From Benincasa hispida (lineage: Eukaryota; Streptophyta; Magnoliopsida; Cucurbitales; Cucurbitaceae): a stretch of DNA of 64,000 nucleotides. Under the pieces are notes generated by a model that was given only the letters and a program-made list of their open reading frames with translations, was not told the origin of the DNA and searched no databases. Below are positions 45,292 to 57,505 of the stretch, one piece after another. The DNA is taken from contig NC_052357.1 of assembly GCF_009727055.1 (NCBI RefSeq), forward strand, positions 85,267,380-85,331,379, written 5' to 3'. The position numbers were made by a program, and so were the translations under genes. Position 1 is the first letter of the stretch. The number at the start of each line of letters is the position of its first letter.

Positions 45292-47740
45292 GTTATTTAT
45301 TTAATCACATTTCTCAAAGTTTTTGGACCGTGAGATGTTTTGAACAATGAACATACTTACTCTTATCATTAGATTTTTTACATATAGTTCTTGCAAGAAG
45401 TGTTACAGAAGTTTTTTTGCTATAGGTTGGGTACACACAGTCACTTATTCCATTTGCAAATGATACTCCTGTTAACTCATATATTCAATTGATATCTGGT
45501 CTTATAGAAAAAAGAGAAAATTTTGAAGGAAAAAAAAAAAGAACTGTCATGAACAGTATGGATTTTTCCTCTTCCTCCCTGTTTGTATTGGGAGATTGAG
45601 AATTTATTTTCTTGGCTTGTAGGGAGGGGTTAACTTTGCATTGATGATGTCATAAATGGAAGGAGGTTACCCTGCTGACTATAATACAATAATGAAAATT
45701 TGTTATTATACATTTCCATTCCTTGTCCATGTTGCTTGTTTTTATGGCCTTTGATTTCTAAACTTTGGAATATATTTGTAATGGTTCCAGTCTAATACAG
45801 GGTGCTCGAGTTGGAGTTTTAAGGTTGTCTTTAAGCTTGTCTTTCTCATCCTTACCTTTCTTATCATAATAGGGTACCGGTGATTTGGATGATACTTGTT
45901 TATCTTCAGAAGCTAGGGCTTTGAATTGGACATATTGTAAGTAAATTCTTAAGATGAATCTATAATCTCTTTACACAGAGTGAAGCTTTAGCTTTGTTTG
46001 TCCAATTCTCTGTAACTCTCTTCCTTTTTTCTTTGTGAATCGAAAGTTCTTAAAGATTTTGTTTCTGCAACTGTTTGGATTGTTTACTTCTTCAAAATTG
46101 GAAGTTCTTTAGCTTTGTTTGTCCAATTCTCTTCTTCTTTTCTTTGTTTGGCTACTTTTATTTTCTATAGAAGATACATGTTCTACTTTCTACAGTACAA
46201 TGGACTGTTTACTTCTTAAAACTGTCTACATTGTTGAATATTGGATTAGCAATATTAATATCCGTCAATGAGTTTTTGAATTAAGTTAAGAATGATTTTA
46301 ATTGTTGCATGGTTGTTTAGTTTCATAATTGTGTACGCGTGTTTTAATTAATTCTTTTTTTTTTTATCAACAATCGTAAGGAAATTTAATCTGGACTTTA
46401 GACTGTCCAAGAGAAAGTGATGGAGCTTGTGTTCAAATGAGATTATTATAGTCCTGCTGCTCCCTTTTCCTTTTTCTTGTTCAATGAATTGATGTTATAT
46501 GTTGGTGCATCAGGGCTGTTAAGAATCCTTGTCTATGTGATATGTATAATGTATGCTTTTTTCACTTTGGTTTTACTTGCCAGTGATTACCAGTTGGTTA
46601 TTGGTCTTAGTTTTCCATTTGTTTATGTTGTCTTTCTATAATTCTTCTTCAATATTGAAGGTCCTTATCTTTGCTAACTTTCTAACTTTTCTATAATTGT
46701 ATATTGAAGGTGGAAGCAATGGAAAACTTTTCATTGGAGCTTGTAATAATCAGGTGCAAAGTCATTTCTAAGTTTTATTTCACACACACATATCTAATAT
46801 CAAACTGAGTCTTTTAATGAGGTACTGAATGTCTTTATTTGGTAGAGATATGATCTTTTTGGTTATGCATTGGATCATGTTGGTGTAATGGAAATGTTGC
46901 AATTCCATAAGTGTACAATAAGTTTTTTCACACCATACAACAACATTGATTTTTATGCATGAGTGTGTTTTTGACCAATTAATTGTCTTTAGGTCAATTA
47001 CATCAAACGTTTTCTGTTTTGGTTTGATGCCTGGGATGAGATATTAAAAAATAATTAATAGGATCATTTATTGATTTATTAGGACTTTGAATGGAAGGTA
47101 CACAAATATATCTATTTGAGAAAGCTTGATTTATAATGATTTTGATCTAAATCCTAGTTTGGAATTGTCAATTCAATCATGTGAGGCTTGTTTTTTTCCT
47201 TTTTACATATTGATCATCTTATTGCAGTGTTCAAATTTTTATGAGTTGATTTCGACTTCTTATACTTCTTGATAAGATAAAAAATAAAGTCGCAAGTTTG
47301 TTTACAAATTTTGAAGTTCTGGATTTATATTTTGAAATTATTATTTTCCCACTCTTGCAAATCATGATATTTACCATAATTTTTCTCAACTCTATTGTTG
47401 ATTGTTGTGTCATACCTAAAAATTTCTTAAGGTCCTGATGGAAGGTCGGGTTTTGATAGTGGAGCTGGTAGTTATGGCAGAGGAGAGCAGCTCAAACCTT
47501 ACTTGGAAAGTATTGTCTTTCAAGCAATTCGATTAGTTTTTAGTGGAATGAGTTAGCAGCTTGATTGAAGAGATTGTTAGTTTTTTTTTTTTTTTCCTCC
47601 TTTCTTCTAGTTCATGGGAATATTATAAATTCAAGTTTGTATTCATACCTTGTGAGCAATATTAAGATTTAAATTTTTGTGTCTGTTGATAGCTTAATAT
47701 ATAAAAACAATTAAGATTTAATTTTGTATATGTATAGATT
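45292..47740. other. Intergenic stretch with possible exon fragments of an unidentified gene
   Basis: No long ORF. Three short plus-strand pieces look exon-like. 45872-45938 follows ATAATAG and runs into GTAAGT (open as GTGDLDDTCLSSEARALNW). 46708-46752 is bounded by TTGAAG and GTGCAA (GGSNGKLFIGACNNQ). 47432-47500 is Gly/Ser-rich (GPDGRSGFDSGAGSYGRGE). The intervals between them are T-rich like plant introns. I cannot name the gene. It may be a captured or decayed gene fragment; the chance of coincidence is considerable. Confidence 0.3.
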
Positions 47741-47779
47741 AAAAAAAGAAAGATTATTGATTTGTACGTGAGTGAGTAA

Positions 47780-48059
47780 TATATATATAAACGATGACAG
47801 ACATTAATATCGGTTAATAACGACAAAAAATAAGTGAAAAATCGCATTGAAGAGAGTATTCAATGTTCGTTGAAAACTGACATTGAAGATAATTAGTATT
47901 GAAATCTTGGCCATCTATAATATCGGTTTAAAACTGACATTAAAGCGAACAAACATTGAAGACGTTTTATAATATGATCTTCAATGTCGTTTTTCAACCG
48001 ACATTGTACCCCTATAATGTCCATTTTAAACCGACATTAAAGCTTAATTTTGTAGCCGT
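47780..48059 (-). mobile_element. CACTA-like subterminal repeat block
   Basis: Repeated motifs AACCGACATTAAAG, AACTGACATTGAAG and their complements (CAATGTCG) occur at least seven times in both orientations. The block ends TTTTGTAGCCGTG, a damaged form of the CACTACAA-type terminus of plant CACTA transposons. No transposase or second terminus was found nearby. Confidence 0.6.
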
Positions 48060-48524
48060 GAATAAAACCAACAAGATTTCTGACTCTGTGGGTAAGATTC
48101 CATGTTTTATTACGATGGATGGACGGAAGGCTTATTTTATTGGTCTTTTAATTGCATCATTTGTTGGATAGTTTAGAATGAAAAGGGGAAGCACTTTGGT
48201 TGCACAGATTAGAAGGGGAAGAAGTCGGAAAAGGTATATTTGGTAAGGGACGAACACTTGAAATGAAATGACGAAAGTTTGGGAGTGGATTTTTTCCCCT
48301 CTTTTTGATTGTTGATTCATTTGGGAGGTTTTATGTTGTTTAATGCGTTTGATTGGGTAATGTGTGAATGATTACCATCTAATATAACTAGGATTCTTGG
48401 TTTGTGTGTTATATAGGTCTAATGGGTATAAATTTGCATATGAGTGATATTCTATAAGGTATAGAATAATGTATTTGTGTTGGGGCATTAAGATTTTTGA
48501 AAAAAATGTTGGTCCACTCTATGT

Positions 48525-48740
48525 AAATCGCAAAAACCGAATCGTTTCTAAAAATCAAATCGAATCGAATCGAACTGTTTTTAATTAAAAATATATATAT
48601 AACATAGATTTTTCAAAAATATCAAAACCGAATTTGAAACCTATATGCGGTTCGGTTTCACATTTAGACAATTCGATTTGATTCGATTTTACCATCAAAT
48701 CGAACCAAATCAAACTGTTTCCATCCCTAGTCCACCGTTT
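48525..48740. repeat. Imperfect inverted-repeat element rich in AACCGAAT/ATTCGGTT
   Basis: The left half has AAACCGAATCG and AATCGAATCGAATCGAAC; the right half has GCGGTTCGGTTT, ATTCGATTTGATTCGATTTT and CATCCCTAG. A ~216-bp segment with complementary halves around an AT core, similar in kind to a MITE. Terminal duplications are not clear. Confidence 0.5.
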
Positions 48741-49487
48741 CTAATTTTATTATTTTTGAAGGTTGGAGTTTTTAGGAAGGATGTTTTTTATGATTAGGAG
48801 TATTATTGTCTTTCCATAATTACTCTTGTTAATTAAAAGATCAATTTTATTATTTTCTTTAATGCACTAACATTTTTGTTATGGTTACAAATTTGTTATT
48901 TCGACCTTTTAATATTTAGGTTATGTTTACCAATTCATAATGAATATTGGTGTAGTCGTAATCGAATTCTATTGATAGATCAATCGTAATGAGCCTCAAT
49001 CACAAATGTAATTAAATTGCTTTTGATCGCATTTAATCTAAAATTAAACATCTTTCAAATTTACTGTTGTCGTTATGATTACCTTTATATTTGAGAGTCA
49101 AATGGTAACGGTAACAGTAAATATGTCAAAATTCAAAGTTTTTTCCTAAAACTGTAACAATAATGGTAATCATAACCATAACCATAATGGTAGCGATAAC
49201 GATACGATATAATTTTCAGACGCAATTCACTTAATCACAAACTTGTCATTCAGATTATAATACTTGATTATGGATTTTCAATTGGAGTCCACCTGTTCAG
49301 TATGAATGTAAAACTCCAGTAAACACTAATTAACATAAAAAATGGATCAACTTTTCTAAATTACCTTCCATTTACTACGATACACCTTTTACAAATGTGG
49401 TCTTGTTAGTTGAAATCTCTCAACTTCTGAAAACCGTGAACAAGACACTTCGTTCACCACAACACTATTAACGCCGTGTACAGAATA
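48741..49487. other. Intergenic, upstream of CYPRO4
   Basis: No gene. 49090-49215 contains GGTAACGGTAAC and its complement-like GTAATCATAACCATAACCATAATGG, suggesting a second small inverted-repeat element. Otherwise AT-rich DNA leading into the promoter. Confidence 0.45.
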
Positions 49488-49538
49488 TGGGCCCACGATC
49501 TGAGCCCAAAAGAAAGCCCAATAAATAAAAAAGGCCCA
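49488..49538 (+). promoter_or_regulatory. Cluster of GGCCCA/TGGGCC (site II-like) motifs upstream of CYPRO4
   Basis: TGGGCCCA at 49488-49495, GAGCCCA at 49502-49508, AAGCCCA at 49514-49520 and AAGGCCCA at 49531-49538. TGGGCY motifs (site II, bound by TCP factors) are typical of plant housekeeping and proliferation genes. Position, about 275-325 bp before the ATG, fits a proximal promoter; no clear TATA box. Confidence 0.5.
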
Positions 49539-49812
49539 CATATCAGTTCCGAACTTGACATAAGAGTCCAATCAGTTGCAAGAGAAAGGCAACCGGATAT
49601 TGGCGGTAACAAATGACCGGTTTCGGGGTCTTTGTGAAAGAACCCTAAAAACTAAAAAGGGGTCACTACAGAACAGACCGAAACGCTCCAGATTTTCAAA
49701 TTTCGAAATTGGCGCCTCCTCATTTCTGTCTCCATCTGTCCTCTCGATTCTGCATCATCCTCCATTTTATCCGATCTCCATTTCCGTTAATTCAAACTCG
49801 AAGGCTTTGATA

Positions 49813-52800
49813 ATGGGAGCATCTCAAAGTCGCGAGGGTCTGGAACTGTCAGATTCCGATCGTGAAGATGAGAACGAGGTAACTAATGAAGAAGAGGAGG
49901 AGAAATACGAGGATGTTGAAGAAGAGCACCAAAGATCTTCAGAGCGACGCCCGAAAACGCCATCTTCAGTGGATGAAGTAGAGGCGAAACTCAGGGCTCT
50001 TAAGCTCAAGTACGGATCGTCTCAGAAGCCAACCCTGAAGAACGCTGTGAAGCTTTACCTCCATATTAATGGCAACACTCCTAAAGCGAAATGGATTACC
50101 TCCGAAAAACTCACTACTTACTCTTTTCTCAAGTCTTGCAGAATTGATAAGGGTGGAAATGATGACGAGGAGGAGGAAGATGAGGAGGAGGAGGAGGAGG
50201 AAGAAGGGAAAGATAACTCTTGGTGGTTTTTGAGAGTTGGATCGAAAATTAGAGTGAGAGTATCGTCAGAAATGCAATTGAAAACATTCGGAGACCAGCG
50301 GCGAGTGGACTTTGTTGCGCAGGGTGTCTGGGCGTTAAAATTTTTCAGCGATGAAGATTATAAGATTTTTGTGGAAAAATTCAAGGGGTGTTTATTTGAG
50401 AATACATATGGATTTGAGGCTACGGAGGAAAACAAATTAAAGGTTTATGGGAAGGATTTTATCGGTTGGGCGAACCCTGAAGTGGCGGATGATTCAATGT
50501 GGGAAGATGCAGAAGAAAATTTCTCAAAAAGTCCAAATTCGGCTACGCCTGTCAGGGCAAACGATTTAATGGAGGAGTTTGAGGAAGCTGCAGATGGTGG
50601 GATTAAGAGTTTAGCTTTAGGAGCATTAGACAACAGTTTCTTGGTCGGTGATTCAGGAATTCAGGTCGTCAAGAACTTCTCTCATGGAATTCAGGGGAAG
50701 GGTATGTATGTGAATATCGATCATGGAAATCGGGGTCCTCGTGGAAGTGGTTCGTCTTTCGCCTACTCAACGCCGAAGAAGGCTCTTCTTATGAAGGCTG
50801 AGACCAATATGCTTTTGATGAGTCCAATGAATGAGGGGAGGCCTCATACTTCTGGACTTCATCAGCTTGACATTGAAACAGGGAAAGTTGTTACTGAATG
50901 GAAGTTTGGGAAGGATGGGGTTGATATTTCAATGAGAGATATTACTAATGACTCTAAAGGGGCTCAGTTGGATCCTTCAGGCTCAACATTTTTGGGTTTG
51001 GATGACAACAGGCTTTGCAGATGGGATATGCGAGATAGGAAAGGAATGGTTCAAAATCTTGCTACTTCTAGCACTCCTGTCTTAAATTGGGCACAAGGGC
51101 ATCAGTTTTCTAGAGGCACTAATTTCCAGTGCTTTGCAACCACTGGCGACGGCTCAATTGTTGTTGGGTCGCTTGATGGAAAAATCAGGCTGTATTCTAT
51201 CAATTCAATGAGACAAGCAAAAACAGCTTTCCCAGGCCTTGGTTCACCTATTACACATGTAGATGTTACCTATGACGGTAGGTGGATTTTGGGAACAACA
51301 GATTCCTATCTAATTCTTATTTGCACTCTCTTTACTGATAAGGACGGGAAGATGAAGACTGGATTTTCTGGTCGAATGGGGAATAGGATTTCAGCTCCAA
51401 GATTGTTGAAACTGACACCTCTGGATTCACATTTGGCTGGAGTAGACAATAAGTTTCGAAATGCTCAATTCTCATGGGTATGTTTGTTTCTTGTGTTCTC
51501 AATTTATCAGAAATATTCTGAAAGTTATCGTTGCTCTAACTCACTCTAAGTTACGTGACTTATATGCATCACATGCCTTCTTATAGGATGTTGTAGCTTT
51601 TTTATAATGATGATTTTATAACTTTCATAGGTCTTTTTATTCTTTTGGGAACTTTTTTTCTACATTTGGCTGTGCCTTTGAAATTTCAAATCAATGAGCC
51701 GCAGGGTTAGAAGATTGAACGTTTCTTGATCTAGGATGAAGGCATGAGCATATTTGCTAATTTTGATGGGTGAATTTAGTTTTGTTTGAACGTAATGCTG
51801 CATTTTGGGAAATGCTTATTCAATTTTTAATTTGATGTTCGGCTGACATCTACATTTGAGTGAGGGTATAGCGTGGGCAGTTGGTGCAAGTATATGAGCC
51901 ACTGTATTGTTATTGCTTAGATATACATGTTTCGTCTTATATGATTATTATCTTCTTTTTATTATCCGCTGCAAGTGCAATAACCAATCATATTTCACCC
52001 CTTTTCTTTGCTTGTTTTTAGTGCGTTTCGTTTTCTTGTCTATAACCTTTTCCTTTGTTTTTTTATTGTCAGCTGCAAAAACAATAATGTGTCACCTGTT
52101 TTCTCTGCTTGTTGTTTTCTACCATTCATTTTCTTGTCTATAACCTTTTGTCTTGTTTGTTCTGCCAGATCAATAGGTTCTCTATCCTTTTCTTCTTTGT
52201 TCATGCAATGTTGTCATACATAATATATACCATGCTCCTTGAGCTAGTAAATCTGCCTTGGAAGTAAAGAAGATAAAGCCACTTAAACTAACATTTCATA
52301 TGTTTCCTTTCAAAAAAAAAAAAAAAAAAAACTAACATTTCATAATTTTAATAGTCATAGATTCAATAGCAATTTGTATTGAGTTGGTTAACTAATCTAG
52401 CGGAATTGGAACCCTCCAAAGTTTATCTTGAGATGGCGTTAAGATCGAGTATTATTGAAGCTGAAAAGTTATGACTGCTCATAGTGCAAAGAGAAGGCAT
52501 TTAATTGACTAGATCTTGCTTTATAATTTAAAAGCATATGCATGTAGTACATGTCCAGACAAAATTTATGCTGAACATGCAGATTACAATTAGCATTTGT
52601 ACATAAATTCCTTCCATATCTGGTCCTACAATCAGACTATGTTAACTTATTGTTTGATCTTGTCTTGTGTTTTATTATCGCAACTCATCTGTTAAGTTTC
52701 TTGCGGTTATCGTTTAGTAGTCTTCAAATAATCTGTTGTACAAATTTTACATTTCCATTATGATTATTATAGGTCACCGAGGACGGGAAGCAGGAGCGGC

Positions 52801-53060
52801 ATTTGGTTGCGACGGTGGGCAAATTCAGTGTCATATGGAACTTCCAACAAGTGAAAAACGGGACACATGACTGCTACCGCCATCAAGAGGGCCTAAAGAG
52901 CTGTTACTGTTACAAGATTGTTCTTAAAGATGACTCCATTGTTGACAGTCGTTTTATGCATGAAAAATTTGCAGTGACCGATTCGCCCGAAGCTCCATTG
53001 GTGATTGCGACGCCCATGAAAGTTAGTTCATTTAGCTTATCTAGCAGGCTAAGAGGCTGA
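49813..53060 (+). CDS. CYPRO4: CYPRO4/DEM-type protein (VID27-like), two coding exons
   Basis: Exons 49813-51477 and 52773-53060; the 1,295-bp intron has GT (GTATGT) and AG (TTATAG) ends in phase 0 and gives 650 aa, the usual size of this family. The protein starts MGASQSRE, an N-myristoylation consensus that fits membrane attachment. Acidic tracts lie at about residues 20-40 and 116-134. The N-terminal half carries the PH-like VID27 domain ([35 protein letters not shown]). The C-terminal half is a WD40-like beta-propeller ([59 protein letters not shown]). Exon 2 restores the last blade ([18 protein letters not shown]). Relatives are Cynara CYPRO4 and tomato DEM, needed for embryo and meristem organisation; yeast Vid27 is linked to vacuolar import and degradation. 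The upstream in-frame stretch (49576-49812) has weak coding character and is probably 5'UTR. Confidence 0.95.
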
Positions 53061-54058
53061 GATTCAGTTCCAGAATATAATCTGCTATTGGTTTTTGTTG
53101 CATTATCTGATGCAATTAGCCACCTTTCTAAAGTGGCATGTAAGTTCTAAACATTATAATAGATGCCTTAGGTAGTTCTAAACATCTATTAATGAGTGAG
53201 TTCTCTAAATGTATTTGTAATTGTATTCTATTTCAAGTTCCTTGATGACTCGTGGTAGATTTTTTTTTATCAGTTATTACGGAATCAAGTATCTCGACCT
53301 CAATTTCTATTCCTTGTGCAGGCTTGGTTGCCTTTTTCTTTCACTTCTCAAAGAATCTGCTGATAAAAATAGTCCTTTTTTTTGGGCTCAATGATAAGTT
53401 TTGAGAGTTATGTCCGAAATAAATTTTTAAACTTTAAATTTTGTATTATAAATGTTTGATAAATTTGAAAGTTCAAAGATTAAATTTGTAATTTTGATAG
53501 TTTGATAGAATTTAAAATGTGAAGGACCGTAATTTAACAAAAATAAAGATTTAAATTAATAAATAAACATTTTATATTTTTCAAACAAGTTAAAATGTAT
53601 ATTGTTTACATGTTGATATCAAATTCATGAAATTGTAGATTTATTGCTAATGTGTCGATAAAGATTTAATACTCGGAGTTTAAGGACCAAAGATATCTAA
53701 ACTTCACATTTTTTTAAAACTCGCAGAACTTGTAGCTCTTTTTCTTTTTCAAGCCTATACATTCATTATACACGACAATGATACGAGAACAGCCTCATCA
53801 TCCAAGAATCAAAACGTAGAAACTGATTACATCTTTCAATCCCATCGGCAGTGCACGACAACGTTTTTTAATGGACGCACGAACACCCTTTTTATCGTAC
53901 AATAAAAAAAATATATATTAACCACCATCATGTACAATCACGTATTTCTTCCAACTCATCGATTGATTATAATCTCCATCAGCAAAAACCAACTTGAAAG
54001 GAGAAGGTGAAAATATCGACAGTGTAAATAAGAAATGTGTACTCCCAAACGAAACGAT
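53061..54058. other. Tail-to-tail spacer between CYPRO4 and WEB1
   Basis: Contains the 3'UTRs of both genes. No ORF. The AT-rich middle (53390-53740) has a TTTAAACTTTAAATTTTG / GTTTAAGGACCAAA type low-copy repeat also recognisable at 60090-60620. I could not fix polyadenylation sites. Confidence 0.5.
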
Positions 54059-57000
54059 TTAGGATGTCTTGTTTGGTTGAGTCTTTTTTCTGGCCAGAAA
54101 CATGAGAATTCGAGGAAAAAATGACCTCTTCTTTTTCTTTGGTGCTTTTGCTTCTGAGAACGAATCCAATGTTGTAAAGCTTCTTTGCATATTTCCCTTG
54201 GGGCTTGTTGAAATTGAGGGATCAGTACCTGTGGCCTCAGATGCACTGACTAAATCTGATGGTTCGTTCTTCCCCTCGAAACTCGCCCTTGGACTGCGAA
54301 TCGGGTTCATTAATCCAATGCTAGTGTCACCAGCCTTCCTTCGTTGTTCGTGCTCGGCTCTCCATTTTCGTAACTCTTGTTCTACACCCAACTTTCCTTC
54401 CTTGGCTTTCTCAGCCCTCTCCATGGCAATTTTTAGTGCTTCCTTTCTGGTAGCCATCTCCTGGGTTACTTCTTCAAGTTTTTCGACGCTTCTTGACTCG
54501 GATTCCTTGGCTACCTGAATTTGAGACAGTGCAGCTGCCACTCTGACGTTGGCTTGTTCCTCTGCCTCATGAGCACACTTGCTAAGCTCATAGTACTCCT
54601 CTAGTGAGAGTGTAACTCCTGCTGGAGAGTCTGCATTGTTGGCATCTCTTGCTGATTCGCTCTCTTGTAATGCCTTGATTGCTGCCAACGCCAATCTTTC
54701 TGAAGCCTTTGCAGCCTCAATCTCTTTCCGAGCTGCAAGCAATCTACTCTCCATAGTACTTGCTCCAGCTTTTGCTTGCTCTGCTTCCTCTCTTGTTTTG
54801 CGTAGCTCCTCTCGAGCCACTTGAGCCACTGATTTGGCCTGATCAGCTTCTTGTGCAGCTTGCTGTAATTGTTTAGGAAGCTCCACCATCATTTCCCTGG
54901 CCTCTTTTTCCTTCATTTGAACTAAAGCTATTTCTGACCTAGTTCTTTCCACTTCAGCTTCAAGAGATGCAACTGCTATTGATGCCATTCCTTCTCTTTG
55001 CTTCAATGTGGCTAGAGCAGATTTCTCTCTTTCAAGCTCTGTTCTTAACGATGTTGCAGCCACCTTCAGACAGTTTATTTCAGAAGTTGCTTTCTCAATA
55101 TTGAGTTTTACTTCCTCAAGTTCCTGTTTCGCTGAAGCAACAGCTGCTTGTATATCTGTATGTGTTTTCTTCTCAGGTTCCTCTCCCTCACTTTTTGTGT
55201 GACCATCCTGATTATCAGGCTCCTCTTCCAGTTTTGATTCCATATAAGCTGCTAATTCAGCTTTTAAATCTATTAGCAAATTTGAGGCAGTGTCCAGTTT
55301 TGATTTCAGATCCTTTGCTGACAAAATTTTCTGATTAAGACTCTGAAGCTCCTCTTCGGCCTGCTTCAACTCTTTCTCCCAGTTAAGAGAATCTTGCTCT
55401 CTGGCCATAGCGGCACCTATTCTTTGCTCCTCTGCCTCCAAATGAGTAGCATGTGCAGACTCTAAAGACTCCTTGTTGGCCATAAGCTCAATAGTTAGAT
55501 CTTCCACTGCCTTCTCAACTTCCTTGGATGCTGCAACAGCATCTTCAGCTTTAGCTATTGCTGCATTCTTTTCTATGACCAAAGAGGCAAACTCTTTGCA
55601 AAGTGATTCCAACTCCTCTTTGACAGATTTAAGCTCTGAAACTGCAGCTATGTGCCTAGCTTTAGCAACCTCAAGCTGTGCCTTGGCAGCTACACTAGAC
55701 TCTTCGGCAATGCCTTGCTCCATCTCTTCAACCCTGAGTTTCGCGAGCTCAGAGTCTTGCCTTGCCTGATGCTCTTCTGTTTGTGCCCTCTCTAGGTTAA
55801 GCTTTAGTTCCTCTATCAGCCGCTTAGTGCTATCCAGTTCCTTTAGAACTTTCTTTTTCTCATCTTCAGCAGTTTCTGACAGTCTCCTGTATTCAGGAAT
55901 CTCCTCGTGTAATTTCTCGAGTTCTTGCTCCACAAGTTTGCGTCTCTACAACATTTAAAAGATATAACTATTAGCTATATTAGAAAAATCATTTGAATCT
56001 ATTCGGAGACATGAAGAACCACTGGATGTTGGGGATTGAATCAATTTGATTACTTAAATTCAACAAGTAGCGGGAATTAAACCCAATCATGCACAATCAA
56101 GTTGAATAGTGGAAAGATAATTGTGAAATGGTGGGACACATTATGTCACGAGCATCATGAAATCACTTCACTTCACAGTTTAAACTCAATCCTCAAATTA
56201 CCACCATCGTGCCTAATCACAACTAAGCTCCTTAAGTAGCATGTCCACAGATATTGCATTTTCCATTTTCGAGGTATACTATTATTACCAGCACCGAGTA
56301 GCTTCATTAGATACTGTATACAATATGCCAATAACCAATGAGAAACACTCTGTGTTTGCTCCTATGGGTACCCAGAAGGAAAAAAAAAAAAAAATTGTCT
56401 TTGCTCCTATGGGTACAAACTATGACAAGCATATTCATACCCTTTCTATGATAGTCAAGCAAAAAAACACACAGTCATTAAATACGTTCAGTCAACAATA
56501 TTAAGAATAGAACCCCACCCCAATGCATCTAAAGGGTGCCACAACATTTAAACTGCGAAAAGATTACAATAGTAGCGTAGCAAGTTATACCTCAACTGTT
56601 TGGATTCGATGAGCTTTCCAATCAACAATCCCACCAAACTTTGAAACAGCTTCTTTAACTGATTCAAATGGCGCAGTTGTATCAATGAGGCCTCTGTTTA
56701 TCTCACTTTGCTTCACATCTTTAGAATCAACAGATCCAGTTTTTCCACCCGAAATTCTCTCACCCTCTGCAAGCCCATCTAATTGTACAACATTCTCATT
56801 CTTTATAACCATTGACTCAGAAGAGAGAACAGATGGCATAATGTCGTCATTGATGGCAGCAGAGTCATTATGGACTGGAGATTGTTCCTGAGAAAGTTTC
56901 TCAGGAATATCCTCAACTGAAGAGAAAATAGATGGCATCATGACCTCATTGATAGCAGCAGAGTCCCTATGGACTGAGGATTGTTCCTGAGGATGTTTCT

Positions 57001-57505
57001 CAGGTGTATCCTCAACTGAAGAGGAAACAGATGGCATAATGACATCATTGGCAGAATTACTGTGGACTGTAGATTGTTCTTCATGACGTTTCTCAGGCAT
57101 ATCTTCAACTGACTGAGTTCTGGGGTCTTCCATCAAGGTATTTCGATTGTGTTCGTCTAATCTATCATCTGGAACTGTTGAACTCAGACCTGAATTATTG
57201 GATGTAATCCGTTCATCTTGCCTCAAATTTACATCACTAGGAGCATCTTCTATGGCTGACAATACAGAATTTTCAGACATTTGATGTGGACTCTCAGATC
57301 GCACAGTTCCATCAACTGGGCTTGGAGAGAGTTCAATTTTACCTTCAAGTTTTCCATTAGCAACAGAATTTAAGAGAACTTGGCTTGGACCCATAATTCC
57401 ATTGTTAACTAGGTGGTTTGGATTTTCATCAAGAGAGTGACTACCATCTTGGGAGATTAACGAGGATTGTGGAGATGTATGATCAGCTAATTTCACATCA
57501 TCCAT
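54059..57505 (-). CDS. WEB1: WEB1-family protein (WEAK CHLOROPLAST MOVEMENT UNDER BLUE LIGHT 1-like)
   Basis: Minus strand, exons 57505-56591 and 55945-54059, with a 645-bp intron (donor GAG|GTATAA, acceptor TTGTAG|AGACGC, phase 0); 933 aa. Residues 1-280 are acidic and disordered, with three tandem ~33-aa repeats (residues 132-228). The family hallmark [19 protein letters not shown] ends exon 1. Exon 2 is almost entirely heptad coiled coil (WEMBL/DUF827 family) rich in Glu, Ala and Lys (for example [37 protein letters not shown]). The last ~90 residues are Ser-rich, then basic ([22 protein letters not shown]). In Arabidopsis WEB1 pairs with PMI2 to keep up the speed of light-induced chloroplast movement through chloroplast actin filaments. 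Family membership is clear; whether this is the WEB1 orthologue or a paralogue is inferred from its length and the conserved junction motif. Confidence 0.93.
56822..57112 (-). repeat. Three tandem 31-33-codon repeats in WEB1 exon 1
   Basis: Residues 132-162, 163-195 and 196-228 each start SVED(M/T/I)PEK and end MPS(V/I).S, with EQS.VH..SA in the middle. Copies 2 and 3 are closest and have equal length (33 aa); copy 1 lacks two residues. Codon-level similarity is visible in the DNA (GATTGTTCCTGAG, AACTGAAGAG on plus). Confidence 0.92.

Noticed and set aside
54102..55769. Plus-strand Ser/Ala-rich ORFs opposite WEB1 exon 2
   Set aside because: Mirror of the Glu/Ala/Lys-rich coiled-coil codons on minus; no independent support.
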